Assembly: GCF_023195895.1 (NCBI RefSeq) | Contig: NZ_JALPRK010000020.1 | Coordinates: 1-64,000, forward strand | Source of the DNA: Paenibacillus mellifer | Lineage (GTDB): Bacteria > Bacillota > Bacilli > Paenibacillales > Paenibacillaceae | Reading direction: 5' to 3' | DNA: 64,000 bases | Shown: piece by piece, positions 34,090 to 43,633 of the stretch | Numbering within the stretch: position 1 is the first letter of the stretch | How the letters are laid out: every line of letters starts with the position of its first letter | Translations under genes and position numbers: made by a program | The notes under the pieces: model-generated | The model's database searches: none | What the model was told of the DNA's origin: nothing | The model's input: the letters and a program-made list of their open reading frames with translations, nothing else

Positions 34090-34129
34090 TCGGTTATCAA
34101 GTCACGTCGCCTGGAGGGAGTGGGAGAGA

Positions 34130-34588
34130 TTGAGCAAAATCATCATCGTCTATGCGAGCTTGACCGGCAATACGGAGGAAATGGCCGAACTGATCGCAGA
34201 GGGCATCCGCAACACGGGAGGTACTGCGGATCTGAAAATGGTGAAGGATTGCAACGCCGTTCGACTGCTGGAATATGACGCCTGCTTATTGGGGGCTTAT
34301 ACTTGGGGAGACGGGGAGCTTCCCGATGAATTTGCCGATTTCGTGGATGAAATGAAGGGGCTGGATTTGGCAGGCACCCGGGCTGCCGTATTTGGCAGCG
34401 GGGATACCTCCTATCGTCTGTATTGTGCGGCAGTTGATGAATTGGAGCAGCATCTGCGGGAATTCGGAGCGGTCATCGTCCAACCCTCCTTGAAGGTGGA
34501 ATACGGTCCAAGTCCGGAGGAGAAGGGGCTGTGCCGGGAATTCGGGGCTAGTTTCGCACAAAGTCTGGGAGCGCTGCATCAGTCATGA
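34130..34588 (+). CDS. Flavodoxin
   Basis: A 152-residue FMN-binding electron carrier. The phosphate loop SLTGNTEE (residues 10-17) and the later GAYTWGDGELPDEF and FGSGDTSYRLYCAAVDELE blocks are typical of short-chain flavodoxins. The start is TTG ten bases after GGAGGGAG. The Fur box in its promoter fits the classic role of replacing ferredoxin under iron limitation. It overlaps the next gene by four bases. Confidence 0.95.
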   Translation: MSKIIIVYASLTGNTEEMAELIAEGIRNTGGTADLKMVKDCNAVRLLEYDACLLGAYTWGDGELPDEFADFVDEMKGLDLAGTRAAVFGSGDTSYRLYCAAVDELEQHLREFGAVIVQPSLKVEYGPSPEEKGLCREFGASFAQSLGALHQS

Positions 34589-35331
34589 CGAAGCGTATTG
34601 TTGATTATGAACTGGAGGAATGGCTGCGCTCGCTCACATTGGCTTCGGAAGGTTCGGTTGAGGCCGGCGGCCAGACAGAGGGCGTGCCTCGAATCACCTG
34701 GCAGCAGCGTGTACAGTACGCCGTGGGTCACGCCATCAACGACTACTTTACACTGATCCCGGCAGTCCGGCTGCATACCCCGATCCAGGTTCTGTTGAAC
34801 CGACGTTGGCCGCGGAATCAGAGTGATTTTCCCGATTCCTTATCTTACTGGCAGGTTTACAACCGGATGGTATCTGAACTGACATTAATTACAGGGACTA
34901 GGATTTACGAGTATCCCGTAGCCTTATATGAGAAATGGGGAACGCACGCGGCCGGGCTGGATGTGCATTTATCCGTTATTTTTCAGACGGTATGGCAGCA
35001 ACGAGGGAACCCGGATCGGGTTACGGTGCAGAAATTCCTGGTAGAGGAGAATGAGAGCGTCACGCAAGCCTTTGTCCATATGGTCAACGTGTTTTGGCAC
35101 AGCGCATTTGGATGTCCGCCTGGCGAAATCGAGCTGTATTCGTTACTGGAGGGTCGGAGGCACATTGTTCTCGGGGAAGCACTAAGCTTGCAGGTGTCGC
35201 TGGACTACGTATTGTTATTGCAGGACGCGTGGGATTGCGAGTGCCGCAATCGGGAGATGGAGGAGGAACCGGACGGAGGCGAAGCCAAGCGTAACAGAGG
35301 TTGTGAGTCTTGGAGGATTGGGGTGTCCTGA
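34585..35331 (+). CDS. Hypothetical protein, coupled to flavodoxin
   Basis: 248 residues that I do not recognise. The N-terminal half has WQQRVQYAVGHAINDYFTLI and IQVLLNRRWP. The middle (about 105-200) is rich in aromatics and histidines (FVHMVNVFWHSAFG). The C-terminus is acidic then basic and contains CEC and a last Cys. No signal peptide or clear membrane segment. Its ATG overlaps the flavodoxin stop (ATGA), so it is translated from the same Fur-controlled message. A link to iron limitation or flavodoxin-dependent chemistry is inferred only from this coupling. Confidence 0.75.
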   Translation: MTKRIVDYELEEWLRSLTLASEGSVEAGGQTEGVPRITWQQRVQYAVGHAINDYFTLIPAVRLHTPIQVLLNRRWPRNQSDFPDSLSYWQVYNRMVSELTLITGTRIYEYPVALYEKWGTHAAGLDVHLSVIFQTVWQQRGNPDRVTVQKFLVEENESVTQAFVHMVNVFWHSAFGCPPGEIELYSLLEGRRHIVLGEALSLQVSLDYVLLLQDAWDCECRNREMEEEPDGGEAKRNRGCESWRIGVS

Positions 35332-35353
35332 ACGAAAATAAAAGTTGGAGCAG

Positions 35354-35378
35354 CACCCCGCGATGCGGGGTTGTTTTT
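35354..35378 (+). terminator. Terminator after the flavodoxin operon
   Basis: CCCCGC/GCGGGG stem with loop GAT, then TTGTTTTTG. Confidence 0.88.
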
Positions 35379-35475
35379 GTGTGATTCAACAAATTTTGGA
35401 CCCGGCGCTTTATGTTCCGGCTACGGACGGCTACAATAACAGAAAAGAGAGCAAGCGACAAGGAGTGCAAGAGCC

Positions 35476-36885
35476 ATGAACATACAGGAGCTGCGGGAGC
35501 ACCGCCAATATCCGGACAATATCGGACATGAAAATAACCGCGCCACCTTCGAACGCGACTATTCGCGGTTGATCCATTCCCCGACCTTCCGCCGGTTGCA
35601 AGGGAAATCGCAAGTGTTTGGGGCGGGAACGGGCGATTATTACCGCACCCGGTTGACACATTCGCTGGAGGTTGCGCAAATCGCCCGGGAAGCGGCACGA
35701 AGCCTGCTGCGCGCCTATCCGGAGCTGGCCGTTGATCGAGCCGGGCATCCGGGCCTGGTCATCGATCCGGAGGTGGTGGAATGCGCCGCGATTTGCCACG
35801 ATTTCGGGCACCCGCCATTTGGACATAAAGGCGAAGAGGTGCTGGATCAAATATTGGAGAAGCTCATCGAGGAGAAGGTGCGGACGGCCCTTAAAGGCAA
35901 ACAACCAACTCCGGAAGAAGAGAAGCAAACCCGGGAGGCACTCCGGCGAAAATACGAGCATTTCGAAGGCAACGCCCACAATTTCCGGCTGATGATGTTC
36001 CTGGAGAAGCGGGAAAACATCGACGGTCTGAACTTATCCGATGCAGTGCTGCTCGGAACGAATAAATATCCCTACCCCGGTACGATCAACAAGAAGGGGC
36101 TTTATCTGCATGAATGGGAGTACATCTCCTCCATCCGCGACCGTTGGGGCATTCCAGAGGGCAAGAAAACGTTCGAAGCGCAGTTGATGGATCTTTGCGA
36201 CGACATCGCCTATTCGGCCCATGATCTCGAGGACGGCATCAAAGCGGGAAAAATTGAGGTGCACGAGCATTTTCTCAAGGATTCGAATATTCAGCGGTTA
36301 ATCGTCGAGAAGATCATGACTTTGGAGGATTCGTTCTGGGTGGGATGGATGCCGGACAAGGTTCAGGTTAAGGTGGCTGAGGTCCTGGACGATTTTCTGC
36401 GGATATGGAAGACTAAAATGCCGATTTGTGATCAGGACTACTCCCGGACACGCCGGGAGGTGAAAGCGTATTGGGTCAGCCTGTTCGTCGGTAGCTTAGG
36501 CGTTATTGATGATGGCGATTGGCAGAAGGTCACGTTCGTTAAAGAAGGGCAAGAGGATCAGGACATGCTGCGGACAGTCAGCGTGCTGAAGAGCTTCGCT
36601 TGGGTCACGATGATCCGCGATCTGCGGGTGCAGCGGCTGCAGAAGCGCAGCGCTTGGGTGATCAAGCGGCTGTGGGATGCCTTCGTCGATCCGGAGACGA
36701 GCAAGTCGATTATTCCCGGCGACTGGCTGCGGAGGTTCGATCGGGATCAGGCCAAGGTCAAGCCGATCTGGACCTGGGAGCATATGATCATCGATTATAT
36801 TGCCGGCATGACCGACGCCTATGCGGAAAAAATCTACAACGAGCTGTACGGCCTGAAGGTCGGCACGATTTACGATATGGATTAA
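35476..36885 (+). CDS. dgt: Deoxyguanosinetriphosphate triphosphohydrolase
   Basis: A 469-residue HD-domain dNTPase that removes triphosphate from dGTP and similar nucleotides. The HD metal site is visible as TRLTHSLEVAQIAR and CHDFGHPPFGHKGEE. The N-terminal FERDYSRLIHSPTFRRLQGK block is diagnostic. CAAGGAGTGC precedes the ATG. It converges with thymidine kinase on a shared terminator; both adjust dNTP pools. Confidence 0.94.
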   Translation: MNIQELREHRQYPDNIGHENNRATFERDYSRLIHSPTFRRLQGKSQVFGAGTGDYYRTRLTHSLEVAQIAREAARSLLRAYPELAVDRAGHPGLVIDPEVVECAAICHDFGHPPFGHKGEEVLDQILEKLIEEKVRTALKGKQPTPEEEKQTREALRRKYEHFEGNAHNFRLMMFLEKRENIDGLNLSDAVLLGTNKYPYPGTINKKGLYLHEWEYISSIRDRWGIPEGKKTFEAQLMDLCDDIAYSAHDLEDGIKAGKIEVHEHFLKDSNIQRLIVEKIMTLEDSFWVGWMPDKVQVKVAEVLDDFLRIWKTKMPICDQDYSRTRREVKAYWVSLFVGSLGVIDDGDWQKVTFVKEGQEDQDMLRTVSVLKSFAWVTMIRDLRVQRLQKRSAWVIKRLWDAFVDPETSKSIIPGDWLRRFDRDQAKVKPIWTWEHMIIDYIAGMTDAYAEKIYNELYGLKVGTIYDMD

Positions 36886-36891
36886 ACGGAA

Positions 36892-36919
36892 AAACGGACC
36901 GGTATTGACCGGTCCGTTT
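36892..36919. terminator. Bidirectional terminator between dgt and tdk
   Basis: A perfect 12-bp stem (AAACGGACCGGT with ACCGGTCCGTTT) around ATTG, with T-rich ends on both strands. Confidence 0.93.
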
Positions 36920-36934
36920 AGCTTTTGAACGAAG

Positions 36935-37504
36935 TTACAGCGGCGGGTTGGTGTGGCATTTGCGGCACACCGGATAATAGGACTCGTTGCCGCCGATTTG
37001 GATCTGTTCGCCAGTGTAAACAGGTTTGCCGTTCTCCACCCGAAGGTTCATCGTTGCCTTGCGTGCGCAGAACCAGCAGATCGTTTTCATTTCCTCGATT
37101 TTATCCGCATAAATGAGCAGCAGACGACTGCCCTCAAACAGTTGGTTCTGGAAGTCGTTCTTCAGCCCGAAAGCCATGACGGGAATGTCGAGCTCGTCAA
37201 CGATCCGGACCAGCTGTTTGATGCTGTCCTCGCTGAGAAACTGGCATTCATCCACCAATACACAGTACAGGCGCGGCGTATGATTCTTGACAATTTCGAA
37301 GAGGTTTGTGTCCGGGAATATAGGAATCGCCTGCCGCCGCAGTCCGATCCGCGAAGAGACAAAACCAACTTCGTCGCGATTATCGATCGCCGAGGTAAAG
37401 AGCAACACCGGCTTATTTTGTTCCTCATAATTATGAGCTACTTTTAAAATTTCGATGGATTTACCGCTGTTCATTGCCCCATATTTGTAAAATAATTGTG
37501 CCAA
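36935..37504 (-). CDS. tdk: Thymidine kinase
   Basis: A 189-residue type II thymidine kinase. P-loop GAMNSGKS (9-16), Walker B-like VLVDECQFL, and two zinc-binding pairs, CWFC and CRKC. It salvages thymidine and deoxyuridine. It starts at TTG behind AGAAGGGG. Confidence 0.96.
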   Translation of the reverse strand: MAQLFYKYGAMNSGKSIEILKVAHNYEEQNKPVLLFTSAIDNRDEVGFVSSRIGLRRQAIPIFPDTNLFEIVKNHTPRLYCVLVDECQFLSEDSIKQLVRIVDELDIPVMAFGLKNDFQNQLFEGSRLLLIYADKIEEMKTICWFCARKATMNLRVENGKPVYTGEQIQIGGNESYYPVCRKCHTNPPL

Positions 37505-37625
37505 ACGATGACGTCCCCTTCTGTGAGTTCTATCTCAACCATGATGCTCTTTATTCTAGCATATTCCGGTTCGGTTGTTGGATAGGCAAACGCGAAATTT
37601 GGAGAAGATCATCGTTTGGCAAATC

Positions 37626-38918
37626 TTACATAGCTGCTTCCACCGCCCGGCTTTGTGCCTTGCGGATTTGCATTGCCATGACCGCAGCCACGAAGCAGAC
37701 GAATCCGGCGATGACGAAGGCTTGAGAATAGCTGCCCAGCCAGTCTCTCAGGACACCCGCGCCGTAGGCGGCCGTGGAGGCGCCGATCTGGTGGGCGACG
37801 ACTACCCAACCGAAGATCATGCCGGATCGCTCTTTCCCAAACGTTTCGCCAGCCAGCTTGGCAGTTGGCGGAACGGTAGCGATCCAGTCGAGGCCGTAGA
37901 AGACGGAGAACACGACGAGCATGGCCGGAGATGCTGAATTAAGCGCAAACGGCAGGAACAGTAGGGAGAGTCCGCGCAGGCCGTAGTACCAGAACAGCAG
38001 CTTGCGGCTGTCGAATCGGTCAGATAACCAGCCGGAGATCGTTGTGCCAAACAAATCGAAGATGCCCATCATCGCAAGGAGCCCGGCGGCGGCGACCTCC
38101 AGCATGCCGTGATCCCCGCAGGCGGCGATCAGATGTGTCCCGATAAGGCCGTTGGTCGAGAAACCGCAGAAAAAAAAGGTGCCGGCCAGCAGCCAAAACG
38201 TCGGATGCTTCATCGCCAGCCGCAAATTTTGCAACGGCGCAATGAAGATGTTGCCCCGGAAAGGAACCGGTTTAACCACCTCGGTTGAACCATAAGGGGC
38301 GGCGCCAACCTCGTAGGGGTGATTGCGCATCCAGATCGCGACGGCAACCAAAACGACGACAATGCTGGCGACGGCAACGTACACGGCATATCGCCAGCCT
38401 AGATCTGAAGTCAGCTTGGCGAACAGCGGGAGAAACAGCAGTTGACCGGTTGCGGCGCTGGCGGTGAGGAGCCCGATGATCAGGCCTTTCCGCTTGACGA
38501 ACCATTGATTGCTGACCGTGACGCCAAGAACGTTGGCCATCATCCCGGTGGCTAAGCCTGAGACCAGGCCCCACAGCAGCTCAAATTGCCATAAAGCATG
38601 GATGAGCGGGGTCAGCGCCAGGCTCAGTCCAAGCACGGACAACGAGCAGATCAACACCTTGCGGAAGCCAAACCGCAGTAGCAAGGAGGCCGAGAAGGGC
38701 CCCACCAGGCCGTACAGAAGGATGCCAATAGAGATGACGCTCGAGATGCTGCCCCGGCTCCAGCCGAATTCATCCTGAAAGGGGAGGAGCAGCACGCTTG
38801 GCAAGGAGCGGATCCCCGCGGAGACGAGCAGGGTAACAAACGTGAGCAGGACGATAATCCAGCCATAGTAAAAACGTGATTTTGGCCTGATTTCAGGCGA
38901 GAGGTTCATCTCATTCAT
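37626..38918 (-). CDS. MFS transporter, OFA/monocarboxylate-like
   Basis: A 430-residue, 12-helix major facilitator. The N-terminal FYYGWIIVLLTFVTLL and the motif-A-like loop WLSDRFDSRKL resemble the OFA/monocarboxylate group that moves small organic anions. GAGGAG precedes the ATG. Downstream of a MarR regulator on the same strand, with a TTGTAC/TACAA operator in the 64-bp gap. Substrate unknown. Confidence 0.9.
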   Translation of the reverse strand: MNEMNLSPEIRPKSRFYYGWIIVLLTFVTLLVSAGIRSLPSVLLLPFQDEFGWSRGSISSVISIGILLYGLVGPFSASLLLRFGFRKVLICSLSVLGLSLALTPLIHALWQFELLWGLVSGLATGMMANVLGVTVSNQWFVKRKGLIIGLLTASAATGQLLFLPLFAKLTSDLGWRYAVYVAVASIVVVLVAVAIWMRNHPYEVGAAPYGSTEVVKPVPFRGNIFIAPLQNLRLAMKHPTFWLLAGTFFFCGFSTNGLIGTHLIAACGDHGMLEVAAAGLLAMMGIFDLFGTTISGWLSDRFDSRKLLFWYYGLRGLSLLFLPFALNSASPAMLVVFSVFYGLDWIATVPPTAKLAGETFGKERSGMIFGWVVVAHQIGASTAAYGAGVLRDWLGSYSQAFVIAGFVCFVAAVMAMQIRKAQSRAVEAAM

Positions 38919-38948
38919 CGTAGGTTTCTCCTCTATTTATAATTTTGT

Positions 38949-38960
38949 TTGTACATACAA
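38949..38960. promoter_or_regulatory. MarR-type operator in front of the MFS gene
   Basis: TTGTACATACAA, the exact reverse complement of the site at 39488. The TTGTA/TACAA arms are symmetric around a two-base centre. It lies between marR and the MFS start. Confidence 0.75.
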
Positions 38961-38982
38961 TAAATTAAGGTGAGGAACGACA

Positions 38983-39444
38983 TTACCGTTCCAATTGCTC
39001 GCTCGCCTGTTCTTGCTGTGACGTTAGTAAGTCGGCCAGCTCCTCGCCGAGAACGGCTACATACGAGGCTTTTAGTTGTTTAGAGGCCTGACGTAGGGAG
39101 GGCTCAAGAGCACGGCCCTTTTCGGTAGGGTAGACCAACACGGTTTTCCCTTGGACTTGGCGTTCCACCATTCCCTTGGCTTGCAGCTTGTCGATAAAAC
39201 GCGTCAAGGTAGAAGGCGTGATGTATAGCTTCTCGGACAGCTCCTTCTGCGTGATGCCGGGTTTTACGATGACCAGGCGGATCAGATAACCGTAAGCGGG
39301 GGCCAGCCCGGTCGTTGCAAAAGCTTCATCGGCGATCCGTGTGATCGCCCGGCTAAGACGGTTGGTGGTAAAGTACATGCAGCTATGCAGGAAAGCGTCG
39401 TCCGCTTCGGCAGCGGCGGCTGAGGGTTTCGGTTCGTTTGCCAC
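38983..39444 (-). CDS. MarR-family regulator
   Basis: A 153-residue winged-helix repressor with LVIVKPGITQKELSEKLYIT and LTRFIDKLQAKGMVERQVQG marking the recognition helix and wing. Starts at GTG behind AAAGGAGGC. Identical operators flank the gene at 39488 and 38949, so it should repress itself and the MFS transporter. Confidence 0.92.
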   Translation of the reverse strand: MANEPKPSAAAAEADDAFLHSCMYFTTNRLSRAITRIADEAFATTGLAPAYGYLIRLVIVKPGITQKELSEKLYITPSTLTRFIDKLQAKGMVERQVQGKTVLVYPTEKGRALEPSLRQASKQLKASYVAVLGEELADLLTSQQEQASEQLER

Positions 39445-39487
39445 GAGAAAAGCCTCCTTTTGAGGATCACACTGGGTAATATTTATT

Positions 39488-39499
39488 TTGTATGTACAA
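39488..39499. promoter_or_regulatory. MarR-type operator in front of marR
   Basis: TTGTATGTACAA, the same 12-mer as at 38949 in opposite orientation, placed upstream of the marR ribosome-binding site. Confidence 0.75.
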
Positions 39500-39647
39500 C
39501 GAATATATTAGATTGAGAGCTCACTGTCAATCCCTCAGTAAACCGATGGATGGAAAAAATTCCTCGATACAGACGAAACTTACCAGGCCCTGACTTTCAG
39601 GTGTATAATGGGAATGGGTAAGATGCCCAATGAAGGGAGAGATGGAA

Positions 39648-41099
39648 ATGTCCGTTCATACGGAGAAATCGCTGCCTAGACAAAGCCTGAAGGAGCTGGG
39701 AATTTCGGCTCGGAACGTGATCGACTTTTTGACATATTTGAAAGCGCATTCTATTGAACTGCATAGTTTGATGTTGGTACGGCATGGACAAGTTGCGGCG
39801 GAGGGCTGGTGGGCGCCTTACGGGCCTGATCTGCCGCATATGTTGTTTTCCCTTAGCAAAAGCTTTACCTCCACCGCTATCGGGATGGCCGTGCAAGAAG
39901 GCAAACTGAGTGTAGACGATCCGGTCGTCTCTTTCTTTCCGAAGGACGCACCAGAAGTGATTTCGCCGAATTTGGCTGCGATGCAAATCAAGCATTTATT
40001 AATGATGGGCACGGGCCACGCCTTCGATACGATGGATCCGCTCGCCAGAGCGAAGGACGGGAACTGGGTGAAGGCATTCCTGGAACAACCCGTAGAACAT
40101 CAACCAGGGTCGTCCTTTTTGTATAATACGGGAGCTACCTACATGCTGTCCGCCATCCTGCAGAAAGTCACCGGGGAAACCTTGCTGCAGTATTTGCAGC
40201 CGCGCTTGTTTGAGCCGCTTGGCATCGTGAATCCGACTTGGGAGAACTGTCCGCGCGGCGTCAATACCGGCGGATTTGGGCTCAAGGTAACCACCGAGGA
40301 TATCGCTAAATTTGGTCAACTGTACTTGCAGAAAGGTCTGTGGGGAGGGCAGAGGTTAGTGGAAGAAAGCTGGATCAACGCCGCGACCTCCAAGCAGATC
40401 TCCAACGGCGACGGCGGGGACAGCGACTGGGCGCAAGGGTATGGCTACCAATTCTGGCGTTGCCGCCACGGCGTTTATCGGGGCGACGGGGCGTTTGGAC
40501 AATTTTGCATCGTCCTGCCGGAGCATGAGGCGGTTCTTGCGATGACGTCCGGCACTAACGATCTGCAAGGTGTATTAAACGGGGTATGGGAGCACCTGCT
40601 TCAAGCTTTTGACGAGGAGAAGGGGAACCTGACCGAAGAGGATGTGGCGGCGGAGAAAGAGCTGCAGCATATACTTGAGGGGTTATATATAGAGCCGCCC
40701 CGGATCGAGGCTAACTCTGTGCGGGAAGCGGAGTTCGGTAACGGCAAGAATTGTCTGCTGGAGCCCAATGACTTGGATTTGCAAAGCACGAGAATCGAGA
40801 TCCACGGGGATACGGCCGTGCTGGAAATCCACGATAAACGCGGCGAGCATCTCGTTGAACTCGGACGGCAGGCTTGGCGATTGGGGCGGACGACGTTGTT
40901 CGAGGAGGAGGAGCAGATCGCCGCTTCTTTCACTTGGAAGTCGCCGGAAACGCTGCTGTTAAGCATCCAGCGGATCGAAACGCCATTCCGCCTAGGCTTC
41001 GAAATCGAGCTGCTGGAGGATGGCATTGAAATTCTCAACACCGTCAACGTTTCCTTCGGGGAACCAACTCCGGCGCCAATCCGGGGCCGTCTCCAGTAG
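39648..41099 (+). CDS. Serine hydrolase, beta-lactamase class C-like fold
   Basis: About 483 residues. The catalytic Ser-x-x-Lys is SLSK at about residues 71-74 (LPHMLFSLSKSFTSTAIG). The second motif is YNT in SSFLYNTGATYMLS. The C-terminal 150 residues form a beta-rich extra domain. No signal peptide, so it is probably cytoplasmic and an esterase or peptidase rather than a secreted lactamase. Three in-frame ATGs exist (39630, 39642, 39648); GGGAGA fits the last. No operon partner. Confidence 0.9.
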   Translation: MSVHTEKSLPRQSLKELGISARNVIDFLTYLKAHSIELHSLMLVRHGQVAAEGWWAPYGPDLPHMLFSLSKSFTSTAIGMAVQEGKLSVDDPVVSFFPKDAPEVISPNLAAMQIKHLLMMGTGHAFDTMDPLARAKDGNWVKAFLEQPVEHQPGSSFLYNTGATYMLSAILQKVTGETLLQYLQPRLFEPLGIVNPTWENCPRGVNTGGFGLKVTTEDIAKFGQLYLQKGLWGGQRLVEESWINAATSKQISNGDGGDSDWAQGYGYQFWRCRHGVYRGDGAFGQFCIVLPEHEAVLAMTSGTNDLQGVLNGVWEHLLQAFDEEKGNLTEEDVAAEKELQHILEGLYIEPPRIEANSVREAEFGNGKNCLLEPNDLDLQSTRIEIHGDTAVLEIHDKRGEHLVELGRQAWRLGRTTLFEEEEQIAASFTWKSPETLLLSIQRIETPFRLGFEIELLEDGIEILNTVNVSFGEPTPAPIRGRLQ

Positions 41100-41112
41100 G
41101 AACCCAGTCTCA

Positions 41113-41676
41113 CTATCTCGGAGAGCGCTCGGCCAGTAGTCGGTTCACCAATTCGCTCATCCCCTGCCATGAGTCCCTCATGAGGAATTGCTTTTGAATC
41201 GGGGCGTTCCACGGGCGGGGGATCCCGATGGTTAACCTCCCGGCCTCTTTGGCGGGCAGAAGATTATGCGGCCCGTCGTCGATCAAGAGGTCGAAGTTCA
41301 GCAACGTTTTCCGCTTGGCGACAAAGAAGTTCTCGAACGGGATAAACGGCATCCAGCGTTGCAGCCAGGTCCATTTCTCCGGAACCGACGACGGTCTGGC
41401 GGCCGTAACGATGATCACATCGTGGTCCTGTGCAATCTTGCGCACTTCTTCTACGGTATGTTCATCAAAGATCTCGAGCTCCTCATACAAGCCGGGGCGT
41501 CCGAAGAATAAGTCCTCATTGCATTCGGGATGCCAGATCTTCGTCATATCAAAGCTGATCATTTGGTCCATGGTCAGCTGGCGGTCGGGGAATTGCAAAT
41601 TGTGATAGTGAATGGCCTTGGGCACGAGGTGGCAGATGGTATCGTCCATGTCGATGGCTACGATGTGTTTACGCAT
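41113..41676 (-). CDS. 5'(3')-deoxyribonucleotidase-like HAD phosphatase
   Basis: About 187 residues. HAD motif I is VAIDMDDTICHLV (nucleophile Asp and acid/base Asp), motif II VTAARPS, motif IV DLLIDDGPHN. It matches the NT5C/YorS nucleotidase group. The ATG at 41676 follows CAGGAG; the upstream open stretch lacks a site. It may dephosphorylate dNMPs or be a housecleaning phosphatase. Confidence 0.85.
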   Translation of the reverse strand: MRKHIVAIDMDDTICHLVPKAIHYHNLQFPDRQLTMDQMISFDMTKIWHPECNEDLFFGRPGLYEELEIFDEHTVEEVRKIAQDHDVIIVTAARPSSVPEKWTWLQRWMPFIPFENFFVAKRKTLLNFDLLIDDGPHNLLPAKEAGRLTIGIPRPWNAPIQKQFLMRDSWQGMSELVNRLLAERSPR

Positions 41677-41768
41677 AGTGAGTATTCTCCTGATTGAAGT
41701 TGGATTGAAAAGCATGACTTATTCTAAGATATCAGAAAAGTGCGGTTTTGGGGTATAGGTGACTCCAT

Positions 41769-41805
41769 GAAAAAAGCCCCGGCTCCGTTGATCTGCGGAG
41801 CCGGG
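41769..41805 (-). terminator. Terminator after the epimerase-like gene
   Basis: CCCGGCTCCG pairs with CGGAGCCGGG (41796-41805). On the minus strand a TTTTTTC run follows the stem. Confidence 0.9.
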
Positions 41806-41830
41806 TCTTTGGTGTAGCTGCAGGGGCGGG

Positions 41831-42679
41831 TTAATTCTTGACTTCATCCCGCCAGAAATGAACAGGCTGCCAGCCGAGCAATTGTTTGGCCTTCTCGTTG
41901 CTGAGCAGCGTTTCATGCGCTTCAAGCGGTGCACGGAAATCGCTGACGCCCGGATAACGGGCAGCCATGAGTTCACGGCTGCGAATCGCCATGCTGGAGT
42001 CGTCCGCGGCAATGTTCAGGGCCACTGCACCGAGACCCTCCGCTTCAACAGCTAGCCGGCAGGCGGTCGCTGCGTCGCGCGTGTCGATGTAACTCCACAG
42101 GATACGTTCCCGTTCGGCCGGGTCGTGGATGAAGGACGGAAACGTCGCATATCGATCCGGGGGAATCACATTGCCGAGGCGAAGCGAGACAATCTGCATG
42201 CCGGTTCGGCGTTGGAACATGTCCGCCGTCAGTTCATTCACCACTTTGGACAAGCCGTAACTGTCCTCAGGGAGCTGCGGGTGCGATTCATCCACCGGCA
42301 CATACTTAGGGGCGGGCGGATGAACCGCGAAGACGATGCCATATGAGGATTCGCTTGAAGCGATCACCGCCTTGCGGATGCCCAGTCCTTCCGCAGCCTG
42401 CAAAATGTTGTACGTAGACATCACGTTATTGCGGAAGGTGACCTCCGGCGTGCGGATATGGGCGGCCGGAATCGCGGCCAGATGCACGACCGCATCCGCT
42501 CCGGTAAGCGCGCTGTAACATTCGCCAAGCTGTTCCAGATCGGCGATTAACGTCGGGCAGACCGGGTCTTCTGAAGGCTTAACGTCCACGTTCAGCACCT
42601 CGTAACCCTGCTGGACGAATTCACGTACGACGTAGCGCCCCAGCATGCCGCTCCCACCGGTAACGACGACTTTAGCCAT
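41831..42679 (-). CDS. NAD-dependent epimerase/dehydratase-family oxidoreductase
   Basis: A 282-residue extended SDR. Rossmann loop VTGGSGMLGRYV (residues 6-17), DAVVHLAAIPA, and the catalytic YGLSK with an upstream Ser region (SSESSYG). GGAGGCAAGG precedes the ATG. It follows the aldo/keto reductase by 15 bp, so they form an operon. Resembles uronate dehydrogenase and sugar epimerases; substrate unproven. Confidence 0.88.
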   Translation of the reverse strand: MAKVVVTGGSGMLGRYVVREFVQQGYEVLNVDVKPSEDPVCPTLIADLEQLGECYSALTGADAVVHLAAIPAAHIRTPEVTFRNNVMSTYNILQAAEGLGIRKAVIASSESSYGIVFAVHPPAPKYVPVDESHPQLPEDSYGLSKVVNELTADMFQRRTGMQIVSLRLGNVIPPDRYATFPSFIHDPAERERILWSYIDTRDAATACRLAVEAEGLGAVALNIAADDSSMAIRSRELMAARYPGVSDFRAPLEAHETLLSNEKAKQLLGWQPVHFWRDEVKN

Positions 42680-42694
42680 AATGGCCTTGCCTCC

Positions 42695-43633
42695 TTATTT
42701 CAGAATGTCTTCAATTCGCGTCAGCACGTCTTCGCTGAGCTTGATGCCGGAAGCTTTGGCGTTCTCGGTCACTTGCTCTGGACGGCTGGCACCGACGAGT
42801 GCGCTTGCTACATTGTTTTGAAGCAGGATCCAGGCCAGGGCGAGGTTACCCACGCTGATGCCAAGCTCGGAGGCAATGCCTTCCAACTGCTTCACCTTTG
42901 CGATGTTCTCTTCCGTAATCCCCTTGCGCACCCATTCCAGCTTGGCAGCACGGCTGTCTTGCGGAATGTCGGTGGCCGACGTGTATTTGCCGGTCAACAA
43001 CCCTTGAGCCAGCGGGGAGAAGACGACTTGGCCGATACCGGAACGTTCGCTGACCGGGATGACTTCCTTCTCGATGTAGCGGTTAAACATGTTATAAACC
43101 GGTTGGTTGACCACGATGCGATCCAGCAGATAACGATCCGCCAATCCGACCGCTTCTGCAATTTGCGAAGCCTGCCACTCGCTGACGCCGGCATACAGGA
43201 TTTTGCCTTGGCGGATCAGGTCGTCGATGGTGCGCAACGTTTCGTAAAGCGGCGTCTCAGGATCGTGACGGTGGCAGTAAAAGATATCGATATAATCGTG
43301 ACCAAGCCGCTTCAGGCTCGCGTGCACCTGTTCCGTGACATGCTTACGCGACAAACCGCGGTCGTTCGGACCGTCACCCATTGGCCAGAATGCCTTCGTT
43401 GCCAGCACGTAGGATTCACGCGGATATGCCTTGAGCGCTTTACCCATCAATTCCTCCGCAGCACCTCTTTCGTACATATTGGCAGTGTCAAAGAAATTGA
43501 TCCCCAAGTCGTAAGCCGTTTTTATCGATTTCTCGGCGTTCTCGCGTTCAACGTATCCGCCGTAGGTCAGCCAGCTTCCCAAGCTGATTTCGCTTACTTT
43601 GAGGCCGCTTCCGCCTAATCTTCTATATTCCAT
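42695..43633 (-). CDS. Aldo/keto reductase, Kv-beta/YghZ-like
   Basis: A 312-residue NADPH-dependent barrel. Catalytic Asp in INFFDTANMYERG, Lys in YVLATKAFWP, His in DIFYCHRHDPETP. CAGGAGG precedes the ATG. It is divergent from an hxlR gene that probably regulates it. Detoxification of aldehydes such as methylglyoxal is typical of the group. Confidence 0.92.
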   Translation of the reverse strand: MEYRRLGGSGLKVSEISLGSWLTYGGYVERENAEKSIKTAYDLGINFFDTANMYERGAAEELMGKALKAYPRESYVLATKAFWPMGDGPNDRGLSRKHVTEQVHASLKRLGHDYIDIFYCHRHDPETPLYETLRTIDDLIRQGKILYAGVSEWQASQIAEAVGLADRYLLDRIVVNQPVYNMFNRYIEKEVIPVSERSGIGQVVFSPLAQGLLTGKYTSATDIPQDSRAAKLEWVRKGITEENIAKVKQLEGIASELGISVGNLALAWILLQNNVASALVGASRPEQVTENAKASGIKLSEDVLTRIEDILK

